In this document: positions 41,301-54,400 of the stretch, piece by piece | How positions within the stretch are numbered: position 1 is the stretch's first letter | Layout: each line of letters starts with the position of its first letter | Origin: Paratinospora sagittata | Taxonomy: Eukaryota; Streptophyta; Magnoliopsida; Ranunculales; Menispermaceae | Length of the DNA stretch: 64,000 bases | NCBI GenBank assembly: GCA_035771175.1 | Contig: CM069590.1 | Coordinates: 30,394,821-30,458,820 of the forward strand | Direction of reading: 5' to 3' | Notes under the pieces: generated by a model | Databases searched by the model: none | The model's input: the letters and a program-made list of their open reading frames with translations, nothing else | Told to the model about the DNA's origin: nothing | Made by a program: the position numbers and the translations under genes

Positions 41301-43790
41301 CAAGAACCCATCAAACTAGAGCTTTCGAATTCTACAAAGATCAAGCTCGAAGAACGAAGACATATGTCACGTCTAATGCATTAGTTTGATCTTTGGTGTG
41401 TAGGGTAACCGCTCGATCACTCTCAGCACTAAAACTCTGAAAATTGCAAAGTCTTCAAAATAACTTTCGGTATAGTATTTCATTTTGAAAAAAATTATTT
41501 TCTGAAAGGTTTTAATCATAATTTTAATGAGTTTTCAATTATTTAAAAGTGTTTAATCTTATATCAAAGTGGTATGAGTCAATGAAATGGTTCTTTAGTG
41601 TCAAAATATTAATTTTTCAAAAATAAGTCTATCCAGCAATTTTCACGTCTTAGACTAAAATCTGATATTTCTAACGAGAAAAATGTGGGCAATTCTGCTT
41701 GCTCGATTTTTCTATTCCTTCACAGTTTTGCCAGGTTATCTTAATCGAAATATTCTCTAGTAACACCTAGATGATTCCCATTGTCTCGCACGCCCAAAAA
41801 ACTTTAGATTGAACAATGTTTTGAATTCAAATCATTTTGCACTACTCTTGCTCTTTAACCTTCAACTTCAAATTTTATAAAACACTCATTCTCTGATTTT
41901 CAAAAATTCAACACGCACGATATTTGCAAGTTAGATTGAGCTTTTCAAAGAGTTTTTCAAGAGAAGAAAGTAATGATTCTTGCCTTTGCAAAAAAAGGCT
42001 TAGAATTGAATCAAAATTGCAATCTGTCTTGATGTTCAGCTAGTTCTTCATTTTATCCCTTGTGTGCTAAGATTTGCAGAGGCTATCCATTGTTTAAAAC
42101 TCTAAGTATATGAAGTGGTCTCGGTAAGATAACACATCAAAAAGAAACACATTACCTGTTTTGCGTCAAGAACCCATCAAACAATAGCTTTCGAATTCTA
42201 CAAAGATCAAGCTCGAAGAACGAAGACATATCTCATGTCTAATGCATTAGTTTGATCTTTGGTGTGTAGGGTAACCGCTCGATCACTCTCAGCACTAAAA
42301 CTCTGAAAATTGCAAAGTCTTCAAAATCACTTTCGATATATTATTTCATTTTGAAAAAAATGTTTTCTGAAAGGTTTTAATCATAATTTTAATGAGTTTT
42401 GAATTATTTAAAAGTGTTTAATCTTATATCAAAGTGGTATGAGTAAATGAAATGGTTCTTTAGTGTCAAAATATTAATTTTTCAAAAATAAGGCTATCCA
42501 GCAATTTGCACGTCTTAGACTAAAATCTTATATTTCTAACGAGAAAAATGTGGGGACTTCTGCTAGCTAGATTTTTCTATTCCTTCACAGTTTTGCCAGG
42601 TTATCTTAATTGAAATATTCTCTAGTAACACCTAGATGATTCCCATTGTCTCGCACGCCCAAAAAACTTTAGATTGAACAATGTTTTGAATTCAAATCAT
42701 TTTTTAGTACTCTTGCTCTTTAACCTTCAACTTCAAATTTTATAAAACACTCATTCTCTGATTTTCAAAAATTCAACACGCACGATATTTGCAAGTTAGA
42801 TTGAGCTTTTCGAAGAGTTTTTCAAGAGAAGAAAGTAATGATTCTTGCCTTTGCAAAAAAAGGCTTCGAATTGAATCAAAATTGCAATCTGTCTTGATGT
42901 TCAGCTAGTTCTTCATTTTATCCCTTGTGTGCTAAGATTTGCAGAGGCTATCCATTGTTTAAAACTCTAAGTATTTAAAGTGGTCTCGGTAAGATAACAC
43001 ATCAAAGAGGAACACATCACCGGTTTTGAATTAAGAACACATCAAACAATAGCTTTCGAATTCTACAATGATCAAGCTCGAAGAACGAAGACATATCTCA
43101 TGTCTAATGCATTAGTTTGATCTCTGGTGTGTAAGGTAACCCCTCGATCAATCTTAGCACTAAAACTCTGAAAATTGCAAAGTCTTCAAAATCACTTTCG
43201 ATATAGTATTTCATTTTTACAAAAATGTTTTTCGAAAGGTTTTAATCATGATTTTAATGAGTTTTGAATTATTTAAAAGTGTTTATTCTTATATCAAAGT
43301 GTTTTGAGTCAATGAAATGGTTCTTTAGTGTCAAAATATTAATTTTTCAAAAATAAGGCTATCCAGCAATTTGCACGTCTGAGACTAAAATTTTATTTTT
43401 CTAACGAGAAAAATGTGGGCACTTCTGCTTGCTCGATTTTTCTATTCCTTCACAGTTTTGCCAGGTTATCTTAATTGAAATATTCTCTAGTAACACCTAG
43501 ATGATTCCCATTGTCTCGCACGCCCAAAAAACTTTAGATTGAACAATGTTTTGAATTCAAATCATTTTTTAGTGCTCTTGCTCTTTAACCTTCAACTTCA
43601 AATTTTATAAAACACTCATTCTCTGATTTTCAAAATTACAACACGCACGATATTTGCAAGTTAGATTGAGCTTTTCGAAGAGTTTTTCAAGAGAAGAAAG
43701 TAATGATTCTTGCCTTTGCAAAAAAAGGCTTCGAATTGAATCAAAATTGCAATCTGTCTTGATGTTCAGCTAGTTCTTCATTTTATCCCT
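38380..43790 (+). repeat. Duplication at 3,461-bp spacing (M45b-M47 and M49b-M51)
   Basis: TTTTGCACTACTC, CTTTTCAAAGAG, GTGGGGACTTCTGCTAGCTAG, AGTATTTAAAGTGG, TCATGATTTTAATG and GTGCTCTTG recur in the same order 3,461 bp (four monomers) apart, in about 38380-40330 and 41840-43790. Differences include CATGCTTAATGC and TTTTTCAAGAATAAGG in the first copy, and GTATGAGTAAATG, CACCGGTTTTG and AAATTTTATTTTT in the second. The downstream ends of M47 and M51 belong to different families. Confidence 0.75.
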
Positions 43791-46161
43791 TGTGTGCTAA
43801 GATTTGCAGAGGCTATCCATTGTTTAAAACTCTAAGTATATGAAGTGGTATCGGTAAGATAACACATCAAAAAGGAACACATTACCTGTTTTGCGTCAAG
43901 AACCCATCAAACAATAGCTTTCGAATTCTACAAAGATCAAGCTCGAAGAACGAAGACATATCTCATGTCTAATGCATTAGTTTGATCTTTGGTGTGTAGG
44001 GTAACCGCTCGATCACTCTCAGCACTAAAACTCTGAAAATTGCAAAGTCTTCAAAATAACTTTCGGTATAGTATTTCATTTTGAAAAAAATTATTTTCTG
44101 AAAGGTTTTAATCATAATTTTAATGAGTTTTCAATTATTTAAAAGTGTTTAATCTTATATCAAAGTGGTATGAGTCAATGAAATGGTTCTTTAGTGTCAA
44201 AATATTAATTTTTCAAAAATAAGTCTATCCAGCAATTTTCACGTCTTAGACTAAAATCTGATATTTCTAACGAGAAAAATGTGGGCAATTCTGCTTGCTC
44301 GATTTTTCTATTCCTTCACAGTTTTGCCAGGTTATCTTAATCGAAATATTCTCTAGTAACACCTAGATGATTCCCATTGTCTCGCACGCCCAAAAAACTT
44401 TAGATTGAACAATGTTTTGAATTCAAATCATTTTTTAGTACTCTTGCTCTTTAACCTTCAACTTCAAATTTTATAAAACACTCATTCTCTGATTTTCAAA
44501 AATTCAACACGCACGATATTTGCAAGTTAGATTGAGCTTTTCGAAGAGTTTTTCAAGAGAAGAAAGTAATGATTCTTGCCTTTGCAAAAAAAGGCTTCGA
44601 ATTGAATCAAAATTGCAATCTGTCTTGATGTTCAGCTAGTTCTTCATTTTATCCCTTGTGTGCTAAGATTTGCAGAGGCTATCCATTGTTTAAAACTCTA
44701 AGTATTTAAAGTGGTCTCGGTAAGATAACACATCAAAGAGGAACACATCACCTGTTTTGAATTAAGAACACATCAAACAATAGCTTTCGAATTCTACAAT
44801 GATCAAGCTCGAAGAACGAAGACATATCTCATGTCTAATGCATTAGTTTGATCTCTGGTGTGTAAGGTAACCCCTCGATCAATCTTAGCACTAAAACTCT
44901 GAAAATTGCAAAGTCTTCAAAATCACTTTCGATATAGTATTTCATTTTTACAAAAATGTTTTTCGAAAGGTTTTAATCATGATTTTAATGAGTTTTGAAT
45001 TATTTAAAAGTGTTTATTCTTATATCAAAGTGTTTTGAGTCAATGAAATGGTTCTTTAGTGTCAAAATATTAATTTTTCAAAAATAAGGCTATCCAGCAA
45101 TTTGCACGTCTGAGACTAAAATCTTATTTTTCTAACGAGAAAAATGTGGGCACTTCTGCTTGCTCGATTTTTCTATTCCTTCACAGTTTTGCCAGGTTAT
45201 CTTAATTGAAATATTCTCTAGTAACACCTAGATGATTCCCATTGTCTCGCACGCCCAAAAAACTTTAGATTGAACAATGTTTTGAATTCAAATCATTTTT
45301 TAGTGCTCTTGCTCTTTAACCTTCAACTTCAAATTTTATAAAACACTCATTCTCTGATTTTCAAAATTACAACACGCACGATATTTGCAAGTTAGATTGA
45401 GCTTTTCGAAGAGTTTTTCAAGAGAAGAAAGTAATGATTCTTGCCTTTGCAAAAAAAGGCTTCGAATTGAATCAAAATTGCAATCTGTCTTGATGTTCAG
45501 CTAGTTCTTCATTTTATCCCTTGTGTGCTAAGATTTGCAGAGGCTATCCATTGTTTAAAACTCTAAGTATATGAAGTGGTATCGGTAAGATAACACATCA
45601 AAAAGGAACACATTACCTGTTTTGCGTCAAGAACCCATCAAACAATAGCTTTCGAATTCTACAAAGATCAAGCTCGAAGAACGAAGACATATCTCATGTC
45701 TAATGCATTAGTTTGATCTTTGGTGTGTAGGGTAACCGCTCGATCACTCTCAGCACTAAAACTCTGAAAATTGCAAAGTCTTCAAAATAACTTTCGGTAT
45801 AGTATTTCATTTTGAAAAAAATTATTTTCTGAAAGGTTTTAATCATAATTTTAATGAGTTTTCAATTATTTAAAAGTGTTTAATCTTATATCAAAGTGGT
45901 ATGAGTCAATGAAATGGTTCTTTAGTGTCAAAATATTAATTTTTCAAAAATAAGTCTATCCAGCAATTTTCACGTCTTAGACTAAAATCTGATATTTCTA
46001 ACGAGAAAAATGTGGGCAATTCTGCTTGCTCGATTTTTCTATTCCTTCACAGTTTTGCCAGGTTATCTTAATCGAAATATTCTCTAGTAACACCTAGATG
46101 ATTCCCATTGTCTCGCACGCCCAAAAAACTTTAGATTGAACAATGTTTTGAATTCAAATCA
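42700..46161 (+). repeat. 1,731-bp two-monomer tandem duplication (M50b-M52a, M52b-M54a)
   Basis: The series TTTAGTAC, AGTATTTAAAGTGG, TTTTTACAAAAATG, GTGCTCTTG, GTGGTATCGG, AACTTTCGGTATAG, AATAAGTCTATCC repeats at +1,731: about 42700-44430 then 44431-46161. It ends where M54 switches to TTTTGCACTACTC. Differences noticed are CACCGGTTTTG versus CACCTGTTTTG and AAATTTTATT versus AAATCTTATT. Confidence 0.78.
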
Positions 46162-46656
46162 TTTTGCACTACTCTTGCTCTTTAACCTTCAACTTCAAAT
46201 TTTATAAAACACTCATTCTCTGATTTTCAAAAGTTCAACACGCACGATATTTGCAAGTTAGATTGAGCTTTTCAAAGAGTTTTCCAAGAGAAGAAAGTAA
46301 TGATTCTTGCCTTTGCAAAAAAAGGCTTCGAATTGAATCAAAATTGCAATCTGTCTTGATGTTCAGCTAGTTCTTCATTTTATCCCTTGTGTGCTAAGAT
46401 TTGCAGAGGCTATCCATTGTTTAAAACTCTAAGTATATGAAGTGGTCTCGGTAAGATAACACATCAAAAAGAAACACATTACCTGTTTTGCTTCAAGAAC
46501 CCATCAAACAATAGCTTTCGAATTCTACAAAGATCAAGCTCGAAGAACGAAGACATATCTCACGTCTAATGCATTAGTTTAATCTTTGGTGTGTAGGGTA
46601 ACCGCTCGATCACTCTCAGCACTAAAACTCTGAAAATTGCAAAGTCTTCAAAATAA

Positions 46657-47466
46657 CTTTCGGTATAGTATTTCATTTTGAAAAAAATTATTTTCTGAAA
46701 GGTTTTAATCATAATTTTAATGAGTTTTCAATTATTTAAAAGTGTTTAATCTTATATCAAAGTGGTATGAGTCAATGAAATGGTTCTTTAGTGTCAAAAT
46801 ATTAATTTTTCAAAAATAAGGCTATCCTGCAATTGGCACGTCTTAGACTAAAATCTGATATTTCTAACGAGAAAAATGTGGGCACTTCTGCTTGCTCGAT
46901 TTTTCTATTCCTTCACAGTTTTGCCAGGTTATCTTAATTGAAATATTCTCTAGTAACACCTAGATGATTCCCATTGTCTCGCACGCCCAAAAAACTTTAG
47001 ATGGAACAATGTTTTGAATTCAAATCATTTTGTAGTACTCTTGCTCTTTAACCTTCAACTTCAAATTTTATAAAACACTGATTCTCTGATTTTCAAAAAT
47101 ACAACACGCACGATATTTGCAAGTTAGATTTAGCACACATGGGATAAAATGAAGAACTAGCTGAACATCAAGACAGATTGCAATTTTGATTCAATTCGAA
47201 GCCTTTTTTTGCAAAGGCAAGAATCATTGTTTAAAACTCTAAGTATATGAAGTGGTCTCGGTAAGATAACACATCAAAGAGGAACACATCACCTGTTTTG
47301 AATTAAGAACACATCAAACAATAGCGTTCGAATTCTACAATGATCAAGCTCGAAGAACGAAGACATATCTCATGTCTAATGCATTAGTTTGATCTCTGGT
47401 GTGTAAGGTAACCCCTCGATCAATCTCAGCACTAAAACTCTGAAAATTGCAAAGTCTTCAAAATCA
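46657..47466 (+). repeat. M55, 810-bp rearranged monomer
   Basis: The left half is normal + strand satellite with TATCCTGCAATTGGCACG, TTTAGATGGAAC and ACTGATTCTC, a set also found in M60. It then carries an inverted block (47130-47228). It resumes at GTTTAAAACTCTAAG with AAAGAGGAAC, TTTTGAATTAAG and ATAGCGTTCG, as in M47. The 55 bases missing from the monomer flank the block: about 34 on the left (from GAGCTTTTCG to AGAAAGT) and about 21 on the right (GATTTGCAG to CCATT). Confidence 0.9.
47130..47228 (-). repeat. 98-bp inverted satellite segment inside M55
   Basis: Read on the - strand, this is the normal piece AATGATTCTTGCC ... TCATTTTATCCC ... TGTGTGCTAA of a monomer. It is the only reverse-oriented satellite I found. 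Breakpoints: the left side has a 1-base overlap (T 47130), and the right side has a 4-base overlap CATT (47225-47228) that fits both the inverted piece and the resumed forward sequence. It carries CCCATGTGTG where nearly all copies have CCCTTGTGTG. The only other CCCATGTGTG I found is in M47 (near 40327), which also shares the rare ATAGCGTTCG just downstream. Confidence 0.92.
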
Positions 47467-49629
47467 CTTTCGATATAGTATTTCATTTTTACAAAAATGT
47501 TTTTCGAAAGGTTTTAATCATGATTTTAATGAGTTTTCAATTATTTAAAAGTGTTTATTCTTATATCAAAGTGTTTTGAGTCAATGAAATGGTTCTTTAG
47601 TGTCAAAATATTAATTTTTCAAAAATAAGTCTATCCAGCAATTTGCACGTCTGAGACTAAAATCATATATTTCTAACGAGAAAAATGTGGGCACTTCTGC
47701 TTGCTCGATTTTTCTATTCCTTCACAGTTTTGCCAGGTTATCTTAATTGAAATATTCTCTAGTAACACCTAGATGATTCCCATTGTCTCGCACGCCCAAA
47801 AAACTTTAGATTGAACAATGTTTTGAATTCAAATCATTTTTTAGTACTCTTGCTCTTTAACCTTCAACTTCAAATTTTATAAAACACTCATTCTCTGATT
47901 TTCAAAAATTCAACACGCACGATATTTGCAAGTTAGATTGAGCTTTTCGAAGAGTTTTTCAAGAGAAGAAAGTAATGATTCTTGCCTTTGCAAAAAAAGG
48001 CTTCTAATTGAATCAAAATTGCAATCTGTCTTGATGTTCAGCTAGTTCTTCATTTTATCCCTTGTGTGCTAAGATTTGCAGAGGCTATCCATTGTTTAAA
48101 ACTCTAAGTATATGAAGTGGTATCGGTAAGATAACACATCAAAAAGGAACACATTACCTGTTTTGCGTCAAGAACCCATCAAACAATCGCTTTCGAATTC
48201 TACAAAGATCAAGCTCGAAGAACGAAGACATATCTCATGTCTAATGCATTAGTTTGATCTTTGGTGTGTAGGGTAACCGCTCGATCACTCTCAGCACTAA
48301 AACTCTGAAAATTGCAAAGTCTTCAAAATCACTTTCGATATAGTATTTCATTTTGAAAAAAATGTTTTCTGAAAGGTTTTAATCATAATTTTAATGAGTT
48401 TTGAATTATTTAAAAGTGTTTAATCTTATATCAAAGTGGTATGAGTCAATGAAATGGTTCTTTAGTGTCAAAATATTAATTTTTCAAAAATAAGGCTATC
48501 CAGCAATATGCACGTCTTAGACTAAAATCTTATATTTCTAACGAGAAAAATGTGGGGACTTCTGCTAGCTAGATTTTTCTATTCCTTCACAGTTTTGCCA
48601 GGTTATCTTAATTGAAATTTTCTCTAGTAACACCTAGATGATTCCCATTGTCTCGCACGCCCAAAAAACTTTAGATTGAACAATGTTTTGAATTCAAATC
48701 ATTTTTTAGTACTCTTGCTCTTTAACCTTCAACTTCAAATTTTATAAAACACTCATTCTCTGATTTTCAAAAATTCAACACGCACGATATTTGCAAGTTA
48801 GATTGAGCTTTTCGCAGAGTTTTTCAAGAGAAGAAAGTAATGATTCTTGCCTTTGCAAAAAAAGGCTTCGAATTGAATCAAAATTGCAATCTGTCTTGAT
48901 GTTCAGCTAGTTCTTCATTTTATCCCTTGTGTGCTAAGATTTGCAGAGGCTATCCATTGTTTAAAACTCTAAGTATTTAAAGTGGTCTCGGTAAGATAAC
49001 ACATCAAAGAGGAACACATCACCTATTTTGAATTAAGAACACATCAAACAATAGCTTTCGAATTCTACAATGATCAAGCTCGAAGAACGAAGACATATCT
49101 CATGTCTAATGCATTAGTTTGATCTCTGGTGTGTAAGGTAACCCCTCGATCAATCTTAGCACTAAAACTCTGAAAATTGCAAAGTCTTCAAAATCACTTT
49201 CGATATAGTATTTCATTTTTACAAAAATGTTTTTCGAAAGGTTTTAATCATGATTTTAATGAGTTTTGAATTATTTAAAAGTGTTTATTCTTATATCAAA
49301 GTGTTTTGAGTCAATGAAATGGTTCTTTAGTGTCAAAATATTAATTTTTCAAAAATAAGGCTATCCAGCAATTTGCACGTCTGAGACTAAAATCTTATTT
49401 TTCTAACGAGAAAAATGTGGGCACTTCTGCTTGCTCGATTTTTCTATTCCTTCACAGTTTTGCCAGGTTATCTTAATTGAAATATTCTCTAGTAACACCT
49501 AGATGATTCCCATTGTCTCGCACGCCCAAAAAACTTTAGATTGAACAATGTTTTGAATTCAAATCATTTTTTAGTACTCTTGCTCTTTAACCTTCAACTT
49601 CAAATTTTATAAAACACTCATTCTCTGAT

Positions 49630-50950
49630 TTTCAAAAATACAACACGCACGATATTTGCAAGTTAGATTGAGCTTTTCGAAGAGTTTTTCAAGAGAAGAA
49701 ACTAATGATTCTTGCCTTTGCAAAAAAAGGCTTCTAATTGAATCAAAATTGCAATCTGTCTTGATGTTCAGCTAGTTCTTCATTTTATCCCTTGTGTGCT
49801 AAGATTTGCAGAGGCTATCCATTGTTTAAAACTCTAAGTATATGAAGTGGTCTCGGTAAGATAACACATCAAAAAGAAACACATTACCTGTTTTGCGTCA
49901 AGAACCCATCAAACAATAGCTTTCGAATTCTACAAAGATCAAGCTCGAAGAACGAAGACATATCTCATGTCTAATGCATTAGTTTGATCTTTGGTGTGTA
50001 GGGTAACCGCTCGATCACTCTCAGCACTAAAACTCTGAAAATTGCAAAGTCTTCAAAATCACTTTCGATATATTATTTCATTTTGAAAAAAATGTTTTCT
50101 GAAAGGTTTTAATCATAATTTTAATGAGTTTTGAATTATTTAAAAGTGTTTAATCTTATATCAAAGTGTTTTGAGTCAATGAAATGGTTCTTTAGTGTCA
50201 AAATATTAATTTTTCAAAAATAAGGCTATCCAGCAATTTGCACGTCTTAGACTAAAATCTTATATTTCTAACGAGAAAAATGTGGGCACTTCTGCTAGCT
50301 CGATTTTTCTATTCCTTCACAATTTTGCCAGGTTATCTTAATTGAAATATTCTCTAGTAACACCTAGTGATTCCCATTGTCTCGCACGCCCAAAAAACTT
50401 TAGATCGAACAATGTTTTGAATTCAAATCATTTTTTAGTACTCTTGCTCTTTAACCTTCAACTTCAAATTTTATAAAACACTCATTCTCTGATTTTCAAA
50501 AATACAACACGCACGATATTTGCAAGTTAGATTGAGCTTTTCGAAGAGTTTTTCAAGAGAAGAAACTAATGATTCTTGCCTTTGCAAAAAAAGGCTTCTA
50601 ATTGAATCAAAATTGCAATCTGTCTTGATGTTCAGCTAGTTCTTCATTTTATCCCTTGTGTGCTAAGATTTGCAGAGGCTATCCATTGTTTAAAACTCTA
50701 AGTATATGAAGTGGTCTCGGTAAGATAACACATCAAAAAGAAACACATTACCTGTTTTGCGTCAAGAACCCATCAAACAATAGCTTTCGAATTCTACAAA
50801 GATCAAGCTCGAAGAACGAAGACATATCTCATGTCTAATGCATTAGTTTGATCTTTGGTGTGTAGGGTAACCGCTCGATCACTCTCAGCACTAAAACTCT
50901 GAAAATTGCAAAGTCTTCAAAATCACTTTCGATATATTATTTCATTTTTA
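49630..50950 (+). repeat. One-monomer duplication (M58b-M59 start, M59b-M60 start)
   Basis: AGAAACTAATGATTC (instead of AGAAAGTAATG), GGCTTCTAATTG and CGATATATTATTTCATT recur 864 bp apart, so the right half of M58 with the start of M59 was copied into the right half of M59 with the start of M60. M60 then switches at once to TTTTTACAAAAATG. Confidence 0.75.
50168..50378 (+). repeat. Patch of domain-2 sequence inside M59
   Basis: Between GTTTTGAGT and CTAGTGATT, M59 has CTAGCTCG, CACAATTTTGCC and the 1-bp deleted CTAGTGATT. These three states together are typical of X-start monomers M8, M11, M13 and M15 some 38-44 kb to the left; the surrounding domain has CTAGATGATT. The sequence reverts by TTTAGATCGAAC. 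This looks like a conversion tract of roughly 200 bp or an old retained haplotype. Confidence 0.65.
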
Positions 50951-51409
50951 CAAAAATGTTTTCCGAAAGGTTTTAATCATAATTTTAATGGGTTTTGAAT
51001 TATTTAAAAGTATTTATTCTTATATCAAAGTGTTTTGAGTCAATGAAATGGTTCTTTAGTGTCAAAATATTAATTTTTCAAAAATAAGGCTATCCTGCAA
51101 TTGGCACGTCTTAGACTAAAATCTAATATTTCTAACGAGAAAAATTTGGGCACTTCTGCTTGCTCGATTTTTCTATTCCTTCACAGTTTTGCCAGGTTAT
51201 CTTAATTGAAATATTCTCTAGTAACACCTAGATGATTCCCATTGTCTCGCACGCCCAAAAAACTTTAGATGGAACAATGTTTTGAATTCAAATCATTTTG
51301 TAGTACTCTTGCTCTTTAACCTTCAACTTCAAATTTTATAAAACACTGATTCTCTAATTTTCAAAAATACAACACGCACGATATTTGCAAGTTAGATTGA
51401 GCTTTACGA

Positions 51410-54400
51410 AGAGTTTTTCAAGAGAAGAAAGTAATGATTCTTGCCTTTGCAAAAAAAGGCTTCGAATTGAATCAAAATTGCAATCTGTCTTGATGTTCAG
51501 CTAGTTCTTCATTTTATCCCTTGTGTGCTAAGATTTGCAGAGGCTTTCCATTGTTTAAAACTCTAAGTATATGAAGTGGTCTCGGTAAGATAACACATCA
51601 AAGAGGAACACATCACCTGTTTTGAATTAAGAACACATCAAACAATAGCTTTCGAATTCTACAATGATCAAGCTCGAAGAACGAAGACATATCTCCTGTC
51701 TAATGCATTAGTTTGATCTCTGGTGTGTAAGGTAACCCCTCGATCAATCTTAGCACTAAAACTCTGAAAATTGCAAAGTCTTCAAAATCACTTTCGATAT
51801 AGTATTTCATTTTTACAAAAATGTTTTTCGAAAGGTTTTAATCATGATTTTAATGAGTTTTGAATTATTTAAAAGTGTTTATTCTTATATCAAAGTGTTT
51901 TGAGTCAATGAAATGGTTCTTTAGTGTCAAAATATTAATTTTTCAAAAATAAGGCTATCCAGCAATTTGCACGTCTGAGACTAAAATCTTATATTTCTAA
52001 CGAGAAAAATGTGGGCACTTCTGCTAGCTCGATTTTTCTATTCCTTCACAGTTTTGCCAGGTTATCTTAATTGAAATATTCTCTAGTAACACCTAGATGA
52101 TTCCCATTGTCTCGCACGCCCAAAAAACTTTAGATTGAACAATGTTTTGAATTCAAATCATTTTTTAGTACTCTTTCTCTTTAACCTTCAACTTCAAGTT
52201 TTATAAAACACTCATTCTCTGATTTTCAAAAATTCAACACGCACGATATTTGCAAGTTAGATTGAGCTTTTCGAAGAGTTTTTCAAGAGAAGAAAGTAAT
52301 GATTCTTGCCTTTGCAAAAAAAGGCTTCGAATTGAATCAAAATTGCAATCTGTCTTGATGTTCAGCTAGTTCTTCATTTTATCCCTTGTGTGCTAAGATT
52401 TGCAGAGGCTATCCATTGTTTAAAACTCTAAGTATATGAAGTGGTCTCGATAAGATAACACATAAAAAATGAACACATCACCTGTTTTGCATCAAGAACA
52501 CATCAAACAATAGCTTTCGAATTCTACAAAGATCAAGCTCGAAGAACGAATGCATATCTCATGTCTAATGCATTAGTTTGATCCCTGGTGTGTAGGGTAA
52601 TCCCTCGATCAATCTCAGCACTAAAACTCTGAAAATTGCAAAGTCTTCAAAATCACTTTCGATATAGTATTTCATTTTGAAAAAAAATGTTTTCTGAAAG
52701 GTTTTAATCATAATTTTAATGAGTTTTCAATTATTTAAAAGTGTTTAATCTTATATCAAAGTGGTATGAGTCAACGAAATGGTTCTTTAGTTTCAAAATA
52801 TTAATTTTTCAAAAATAAGGCTATCCAGCAATTTTCACGTCTTAGACTAAAATCTAATATTTCTAACGAGAAAAATGTGGGCACTTTTGCTTGCTCAATT
52901 TTTCTATTCCTTCACAGTTTTGCCAGGTTATCTTAATTGAAATATTCTCTAGTAACACCTAGATGATTCCCATTGTCTCGCACGCCCAAAAAACTTTAGA
53001 TTGAACAATGTTTTGAATTCAAATCATTTTTTAGTACTCTTGCTCTTTAACCTTCAACTTCAAATTTTATAAAACACTCATTCTCTGATTTTCAAAATTA
53101 CAACACGCACGATATTTGCAAGTTAGATTGAGCTTTTCGAAGAGTTTTTCAAGAGAAGAAAGTAATGATTCTTGCCTTTGCAAAAAAAGGCTTCGAATTG
53201 AATCAAAATTGCAATCTGTCTTGATGTTCAGCTAGTTCTTCATTTTATCCCTTGTGTGCTAAGATTTGCAGAGGCTGTCCATTGTTTAAAACTCTAAGTA
53301 TATGAAGTTGTCTCGGTAAGATAACACATCAAAAAGGAACACATCACCTGTTTTACATCAAGAACACATCAAACAATAGCTTTCGAATTCTACAAAGATC
53401 AAGCTCGAAGAACGTAGACATATCGCATGTCTAATGCATTAGTTTGATTTCTGGTGTGTAGGGTAACCCCTCGATCAATCTCAGCACTAAAACTCTGAAA
53501 ATTACAAAGTCTTCAAAATCACTTTCGATATAGTATTTCATTTTTACAAAAATGTTTTCCGAAAGGTTTTAATCATAATTTTAATGGGTTTTGAATTATT
53601 TAAAAGTATTTATTCTTATATCAAAGTGTTTTGAGTCAATGAAATGGTTCTTTAGTGTCAAAATATTAATTTTTCAAAAATAAGGCTATCCAGCAATTTG
53701 CACGTCTTAGACTAAAATCTTATATTTCTAACGAGAAAAATGTGGGCACTTCTGCTAGCTCGATTTTTCTATTCCTTCACAGTTTTGCCAGGTTATCTTA
53801 ATTGAAATATTCTCTAGTAACACCTAGATGATTCCCATTGTCTCGCACGCCCAAAAAACTTTAGATTGAACAATGTTTTGAATTCAAATCATTTTTTAGT
53901 ACTCTTTCTCTTTAACCTTCAACTTCAAGTTTTATAAAACACTCATTCTCTGATTTTCAAAAATTCAACACGCACGATATTTGCAAGTTAGATTGAGCTT
54001 TTCGAAGAGTTTTTCAAGAGAAGAAAGTAATGATTCTTGCCTTTGCAAAAAAAGGCTTCGAATTGAATCAAAATTGCAATCTGTCTTGATGTTCAGCTAG
54101 TTCTTCATTTTATCCCTTGTGTGCTAAGATTTGCAGAGGCTATCCATTGTTTAAAACTCTAAGTATATGAAGTGGTCTCGATAAGATAACACATAAAAAA
54201 TGAACACATCACCTGTTTTGCATCAAGAACACATCAAACAATAGCTTTCGAATTCTACAAAGATCAAGCTCGAAGAACGAATGCATATCTCATGTCTAAT
54301 GCATTAGTTTGATCCCTGGTGTGTAGGGTAATCCCTCGATCAATCTCAGCACTAAAACTCTGAAAATTGCAAAGTCTTCAAAATCACTTTCGATATAGTA

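Larger units (their letters stand above)
37138..51400 (+). repeat. Mixed domain M44-M60 with several haplotype families
   Basis: Three start families interleave. The first is TTTTTACAAAAATGTTTTTCG with TCATGATTTTAATG and CACGTCTGAGAC (M47, M51, M53, M56, M58; M48 has GTCTGTGAC). The second is AACTTTCGGTATAG with AATAAGTCTATCC and GGCAATTCTG (M49, M52, M54; M55 only in its start). The third is GATATAG or GATATATTATT with GTGGGGACTTCTGCTAGCTAG (M46, M50, M57). Second halves vary independently: AGTATTTAAAGTGG with TTTTGAATTAAG, GTGGTATCGG, or TTTTGCACTACTC with CTTTTCAAAGAG. CTAGATGATT is the rule, unlike domain 2. Confidence 0.8.

Noticed and set aside
47130..47228. The inverted block as part of a long palindrome or foldback
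   Set aside because: It replaces the normal segment rather than facing an adjacent forward copy. The nearest forward copies are in M54 and M56, hundreds of bases away.
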